Shown: piece after piece, positions 60,334-64,000 of the stretch
How the letters are laid out: each line of letters begins with the position of its first letter
How positions within the stretch are numbered: position 1 is the stretch's first letter
Assembly (NCBI GenBank): GCA_016708435.1
Contig: JADJFV010000002.1
Span: forward strand, 344,570-408,569
DNA length: 64,000 nt
Direction: 5' to 3'
Source: Leptospiraceae bacterium
GTDB taxonomy: Bacteria > Spirochaetota > Leptospiria > Leptospirales > Leptospiraceae
Notes under the pieces: generated by a model
Seen by the model: the letters and a program-made list of their open reading frames with translations, nothing else
Told to the model about the DNA's origin: nothing
Database searches by the model: none
Position numbers and translations under genes: made by a program

Positions 60334-60497
60334 ATTCCTATGCCAGAAGTCGGCGGAGATTTTTATGATGTAACGATTCTACTTACAGAATTTTTCAAGC
60401 AGATGCAACCGGTCACGGTGTTCGAGCTGCGATGATTACAATGGTACTAAAAGGAATTTATGATAACATAAAAAATTTTAATGTAGATACTTCTTAG
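60334..60497 (+). pseudogene. SpoIIE/PP2C phosphatase remnant
   Basis: The segment reads IPMPEVGGDFYDV, then after one frameshift IFQADATGHGVRAAMITMVLK and GIYDNIKNF to a TAG. These are the first metal-binding motifs of SpoIIE-type serine phosphatases. Both ends of the gene are missing. Confidence 0.7.
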
Positions 60498-60540
60498 ATC
60501 ATGGAAATATTTAATAATAAATAAAGAATTGTAACTAAAT

Positions 60541-60686
60541 AAATTTTACCCGTTTAGTTCAAAACATCATTTTATGAATAAGGAGCAATCCATTTTTGCT
60601 TAAGCTTTTAATTTGTTGGATAGAAAGTAATAGATTTATCGAGAAGTTGAATGCAAATTAGCCGCTTCGGCGCTAGAAAGAAAAGA
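60541..60686 (+). repeat. Cassette repeat, copy 4 with internal hairpin insertion
   Basis: Same as copy 3 to about 60660, then a 12-base insert GCCGCTTCGGCG between TTA and CTAGAAAG. The insert is a perfect small hairpin (GCCG-CTT-CGGC). The sequence after it is CTAGAAAGAAAAG. Confidence 0.87.
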
Positions 60687-60776
60687 CATATTCCTAAAGA
60701 GATTTACCATCTAAGTAAGAAATAGTAAACCTGCAATTCTAAACAAGGAAATTCTTTTAGCAGTCTTTCATTCTTC

Positions 60777-60900
60777 AAAAGATCAGTGATCTTTCTTAAA
60801 ACATCAGTGATCTTTTTTGAAACATCAGTGATCTTTTTTGAAACATCAGTGATCTTTTTTGAAACATCAGTGATCTTTTTTAAAACATCACTGATGTTTT
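60777..60900. repeat. Tandem repeat of 21-base palindromic unit
   Basis: Six units of about 21 bases (AAACATCAGTGATCTTTTTTG), the first and the last partly changed, follow each other directly. Each has a GATCAGTGATC-type or ACATCACTGATGT core; the last unit forms AAAACATCA-C-TGATGTTTT. It lies downstream of the HU-like gene. It may be a set of terminators or protein-binding sites. Confidence 0.85.
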
Positions 60901-60931
60901 ATGGAAGCAAAGGCTAACCGGTCGCGAGTGG

Positions 60932-61618
60932 CTAGTAAATTTTTAGACTATCGGTTAGTTTTGTTAGCTTGATCTTGGTGCCCATGCGAGTTTTAAGAAT
61001 CAACTTATAGTCATTTCCCTTGCTGACTTCTTTGGGAACCTTAAAAGAGATTTTTTTATTCATCACAAGTGAATATTCAGTAACGCGAATCTCAGTGTCC
61101 TTCTTTAAAAAGAATAAACCTAAATCCAAATCTGTTTTTTCAAAAGCTAGCCTTTCACCCGTAAGACTAATCAAATCTCCAATCTCGATAGTATTTTTTT
61201 CATTCGAATGATTTTCGATAGATAGCATTACAGGTTGTGGTTTATCTCTATTAACCCGAACTACTTTTGCGTCCTTGGTGACTTTCTTACCCAAGGCTAT
61301 ATTAGGTGCTAATGAAATTTCTATCCAATGTTTCTTTTTAGAAAAGACTTCTTTCTCTTCTTTGAAATTTCCTTTTACTTGCGGTCGTAAACTACAAAAG
61401 CCAAGGTTGATACTTCTCCCTTGCGAAAGATTGTCTATACAAACTCTTTCGATATTTTCAAACACTGCTTTCACATCCGCCACTGTAATCGAAGAGCCAT
61501 ACGCAATTTCTTTCATAGCTTGTTCAAGCGATACATTTCCTTCTTGTATTGTCTTAGGGACAAACGGCGATTTATCCGCTGTTAAGAGTTTACTCTTGAT
61601 TAGATTGTATTTTATCAT
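60932..61618 (-). CDS. HU-like DNA-binding protein with DUF4469-like domain
   Basis: A 228-residue protein with an N-terminal HU-type domain (TADKSPFVPKTIQEGNVSLEQ to SLRPQVKG) and a C-terminal beta-sandwich domain like DUF4469 (PQPVMLSIENHSNEKNTIEIGD, split in two). HU-like proteins with this tail occur in Bacteroidetes and spirochaetes. ATG at 61618 has AAGGAG 6 bases upstream. It lies between repeat copies 4 and 5 on the minus strand. Confidence 0.72.
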   Translation of the reverse strand: MIKYNLIKSKLLTADKSPFVPKTIQEGNVSLEQAMKEIAYGSSITVADVKAVFENIERVCIDNLSQGRSINLGFCSLRPQVKGNFKEEKEVFSKKKHWIEISLAPNIALGKKVTKDAKVVRVNRDKPQPVMLSIENHSNEKNTIEIGDLISLTGERLAFEKTDLDLGLFFLKKDTEIRVTEYSLVMNKKISFKVPKEVSKGNDYKLILKTRMGTKIKLTKLTDSLKIY

Positions 61619-61978
61619 TGTGGCTCCTTGCACTTATAGCTGCATTAAATTTAGACTACAAATTTAACTTTGTCATTTGGTATATTTGCGAGAGTGGTAT
61701 TTAAGCTTTCACATCTGTAAAGCTGTTGAAATATCTGTATTTCAAGTAAATTGAATATACTTTCTAGGTTTATTAATTATTTTACATTTTGATATGACCG
61801 ATAGAGAACCACCCTAATCCATTTGGGAAAAAAGGAAAAATCCTCACCAAAAAAAAGTGAAGGAAATTGAAGAAGTGTATAAAGACAAAGGGATTCCAAT
61901 TGAGTTTCATGCATATAATGCAGAGGAGGATGATACTGATGCTGGGTAGTCAAATTAACTTTTACTTCATGGAAGAAG

Positions 61979-62337
61979 ATGCGATACGTTGATACACAAA
62001 ATTACTTTCTGATAGACTGCACTGAATCTCCTGTTGTAGAATATAGAACTGGATATCAAGACGGAATATAAAAAGAAGAGGGCGAGTATTTTATACAAAA
62101 GATTCTCTTGTCAAAGATGATTTTATAAGAAAAAACGAAAAATTTCAGGACATGGCAAATGATTTTTTCAAATGGATAAGAAAGCATTTCAAAAATGTTA
62201 AAATGAAAGGTTACGAAGAAATTCTAATTACAGAAAGAACATTGAAATGGTTAAACGGTTCAAAAGATAGAAAGCTTGCGGATTTCCCAGAAGTCATAAA
62301 ACAAGAAGCTGCCGAAAGAAAACAATTAGTTGCATAG
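61979..62337 (+). pseudogene. Degenerate small gene of unknown family
   Basis: Read from ATG at 61979: MRYVDTQNYFLIDCTESPVV with a stop at about 62070; another frame then reads RGRVFYTKDSLVKDDFIRKN and continues through MANDFFKWIRKHFKNVKM to the stop at 62337. A single frameshift joins them. The product would be about 118 residues. Nothing known is recognised. The 300 bases before it (61640-61978) hold no clear gene. Confidence 0.45.
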
Positions 62338-62382
62338 GTTCCATTATTCGATTGACTTCAATTTTTAAGCACGAAATCTACA

Positions 62383-62494
62383 AAAATTTCCCCCTTACTT
62401 CAAAACACCTTTCAATGAATAAGCAGCAGCAATCCGGTTTTGCTTGAGCTTTTAGAATTATGGGAGAAGTTGAATGCAGATTACCGGAAAGAAA
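62383..62494 (+). repeat. Cassette repeat, copy 5 (internal deletion)
   Basis: About 112 bases, starting AAAATTTCCCCCTTAC and ending TTACCGGAAAGAAAAC. It lacks about 25 bases around the GGATAGAAGGAG part but keeps the leader start ATGGGAGAAG (62460). The leader frame MGEVECRLPERK ends inside the start of the zinc-ribbon gene. Confidence 0.82.
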
Positions 62495-62506
62495 ACGTTT
62501 AACAAT

Positions 62507-62707
62507 ATGCATTTAAAATTAAGATGCCCGAAATGTCATAGTAGTGATATCAAACGAGATTGGTTCTTGGGTCATGATATGTATGTAGAATATTTCAATA
62601 TACATACGTATACTTGCCTAAATTGCAAATATACTAAAGAATATCAATCTATGGACATTGATGAAGATCCTCCGGTGCCGAAAGAATGGTTCGAATGTAA
62701 TGTTTAG
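62507..62707 (+). CDS. Small zinc-ribbon protein
   Basis: A 66-residue protein with CPKCHSSDI and, 28 residues later, CLNCKYTKEY, a four-cysteine zinc-ribbon. The ATG at 62507 starts directly before the first strand; it overlaps the end of the leader frame from cassette repeat copy 5 by 10 bases. An upstream ATG in the repeat (62474) is in phase too. Function unknown. Confidence 0.6.
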   Translation: MHLKLRCPKCHSSDIKRDWFLGHDMYVEYFNIHTYTCLNCKYTKEYQSMDIDEDPPVPKEWFECNV

Positions 62708-62762
62708 CACTATGAAAAAATTTCTTTCTTGACTTTACGCCTTGAAATTTCAAGGTAAAGCC

Positions 62763-63331
62763 ATGAGTTTCGCAATACAAGAACGTCAGGCATTCTTCGA
62801 GAAAGCAGTTCCTATTAGTGTGGAGGCTTATCATTTACTGTATAAGCAGGGTCTTATTTCGGAAAAAACAGAACTCTTAGAAGGAGTAGTGATAGAAAAA
62901 GACATAAGGATCCGATTCATGCAAATCTTGGGCTACTCTACGCTTCGTTTCTTTATGAAGCACTTAAGAATGAAGACCCAACTCAGACAAGAGGAATCCT
63001 ATCAATAGAGCTTCTCAGAGCCAGAGCCCCAATCGCAATTGTTCCCGAAAGGAGATTACTCCAACGCTCAACCAACAGAAGCCCTACTTATAATTGAAGT
63101 GGCTAATTCTTCTATTGCTAGATAGAGCCAAAGCATCCATTTACGCAAAAGCGGAATATTCCCGAATACATCATCGCTAATTTACAAAATAAAATTCTGG
63201 AAGTTTACTCAAATCCTGTAGATGGAAAGTATTCTTTCACAAAAATTTTACAGACGGACGAAAGATTTCCTTCGACTAACGTTTCGAATATTTCTTTTTC
63301 TTTAAATGATTTTCTTTCTTCAAATTCATGA
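62763..63331 (+). pseudogene. Uma2-family (DUF820) endonuclease remnant
   Basis: The N-terminal frame reads PISVEAYHLLYKQGLISEKT and ELLEGVVIEK, standard for Uma2. Later, in changed frames: NAQPTEALLIIEVANSSIAR, then DRAKASIYAKAE and EYIIANLQNKILEVYSNP up to NDFLSSNS and a stop at 63331. At least three frameshifts are present, so the gene is dead. Uma2 proteins are PD-(D/E)XK nucleases of unclear role that are often multicopy. Confidence 0.75.
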
Positions 63332-63430
63332 TTCAATTGGAAATGTTTTAACATCTTGGCACCGCAAAATTTAAAATCAAAAATTATTCTTTCAATCGTG
63401 GCATATTTTGCTCCTTACTAATTTTCTAGA

Positions 63431-63982
63431 TTGGTTTGTATTCTCCTTCCTGTTTCTAAAAGTTCCAAACGAACTAGAATGGGATATACGCCCTGGTATA
63501 ATTTCTCTTACAGAAAAAGAAAATCTAAATTTCGCAAAGGACAAAAGGAGTTGTTGTTACAAGGGAGTTCTGTCGCGTTATATTCCTATTTGCCGCAGAG
63601 GGTAGATGAAGAGTTGGAAAAGTCAAGGTGTAAAAATTCATTCTGATTTTTTGGTCATGTCGCCATGTCGCCCAGCAGACTTGTATTATTATGCAGACGA
63701 AATGATTTCTAAAACCGGACTTGATTTTATATCTTATCCGTCCAGGTGATTTATAAAATGGATCATTTTCCAGGAGTAGGGGACAGCTTTGGCGAGTATT
63801 GGAAGGTTAGGATTCATGCCTATGCCGCTCGTCATCCGGTTAAGTTTTATTATCCGCTCCAATTTCTATTCGATCATTTCTCTTCTCTGAAAAAGCAGAA
63901 ATTCTTCCCCCTTCTAACTAAAACTATGCTCTATGTAAATCGGTATCGTAGTTTCTATTTGATCCGATTGATGCTTATTTAA
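63431..63982 (+). pseudogene. Degenerate gene in three frames, unknown family
   Basis: Three consecutive frames look like one gene: WYNFSYRKRKSKFRKGQKEL (63431-63646), then GVKIHSDFLVMSPCRPADLY with DEMISKTGLDFISYPSR, then MDHFPGVGDSFGEYWKVRIH to a stop at 63982. Two frameshifts separate them. The family is not recognised. The window ends 18 bases later. Confidence 0.4.
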
Positions 63983-64000
63983 GGACGTCATACGCGAAGT

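Noticed and set aside
60777..60900. CRISPR array
   Set aside because: Units of 21 bases follow each other with no unique spacers, and no cas gene is near.
55736..62494. Integron attC sites
   Set aside because: GTTGGAT resembles the GTTRRRY core, but no matching RYYYAAC partner is found at the left end of the copies and the stem (CAATCCA with TGGATAG) is short and imperfect. No integrase is present. Kept only as a hypothesis.
1..64000. tRNA and rRNA genes
   Set aside because: No cloverleaf with a GTTCRAAYC arm and no rRNA-like segment was seen on either strand; a covariance-model scan would be decisive.

Overview
The window is about 64 kb of low-GC DNA (roughly 35-37% by eye) that reads like the chromosome of a spirochaete of the Leptospiraceae or a close relative. 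The signs are Leptospira-style lipoproteins with relaxed lipoboxes, a DUF1554 lipoprotein, a small cysteine-containing lipoprotein of the type common in Leptospira, a DUF1566 surface lipoprotein, He_PIG (Ig-like) lipoproteins, a batC-batD-htpG cluster and a DUF4384 protein. The assignment is inference from gene content; no rRNA, tRNA or marker phylogeny is available here.

From 1 to about 53.6 kb the DNA is mostly intact core genome. In order it holds: an aldehyde dehydrogenase cut by the left edge; an SGNH hydrolase and an acyltransferase; a cNMP-binding protein, an ExbB/MotA-type protein and a CBS-UspA pair; an M48 protease with a DUF4384 partner; a vapBC-type toxin-antitoxin pair; a carboxylesterase, a thioesterase and a Fic protein; an AAA+ ATPase behind a long inverted repeat; argB; a patatin-like lipase fused in expression to a GH5 endoglycoceramidase-like enzyme; and a divergent AMP-dependent ligase. 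Next comes a complete assimilatory sulfate reduction and siroheme operon (ferredoxin sulfite reductase, cysH, cysD, cysN, precorrin-2 dehydrogenase, uroporphyrinogen methyltransferase) with a second vapBC module between cysD and cysN. Then follow a surface-protein cluster (27.9-30.9 kb), a two-component system, a yqjD/yqjE/yqjK-like trio, an SH3/M48/FadL-like envelope cluster, epmA with a divergently overlapping STAS gene, batC-batD-htpG, and an operon of active HtrA, inactive HtrA homologue and a DUF4011 helicase-endonuclease. That helicase resembles the Hhe antiphage protein and is split by a -1 frameshift exactly at a canonical slippery heptamer.

From 53.6 kb to the right end the DNA is accessory and decaying. 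It opens with a perfect 25-bp inverted repeat and a frameshifted IS91-family transposase. After that, five copies of a repeat of up to about 130 bp are spaced 0.9-2.1 kb apart, all in the same direction, separating unrelated cargo: a DUF1566 lipoprotein with a 23-unit hexanucleotide repeat and a diversity-generating-retroelement-like variable region, an Rpn-like pseudogene, a GC-rich Ser/Ala-rich foreign gene, a coiled-coil fragment, an Ig-like lipoprotein, a SpoIIE remnant, an HU-like protein, a small zinc-ribbon protein and an Uma2 remnant. In at least three copies the repeat carries a short leader reading frame whose end overlaps the start codon of the next frame, so the repeat may act as a portable expression signal for captured genes. 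This cassette-like array is the best candidate for an undescribed system in the window; strict integron attC consensus features are not met and no integrase or reverse transcriptase is in the window.

No tRNA, rRNA, CRISPR array or replication origin was recognised.
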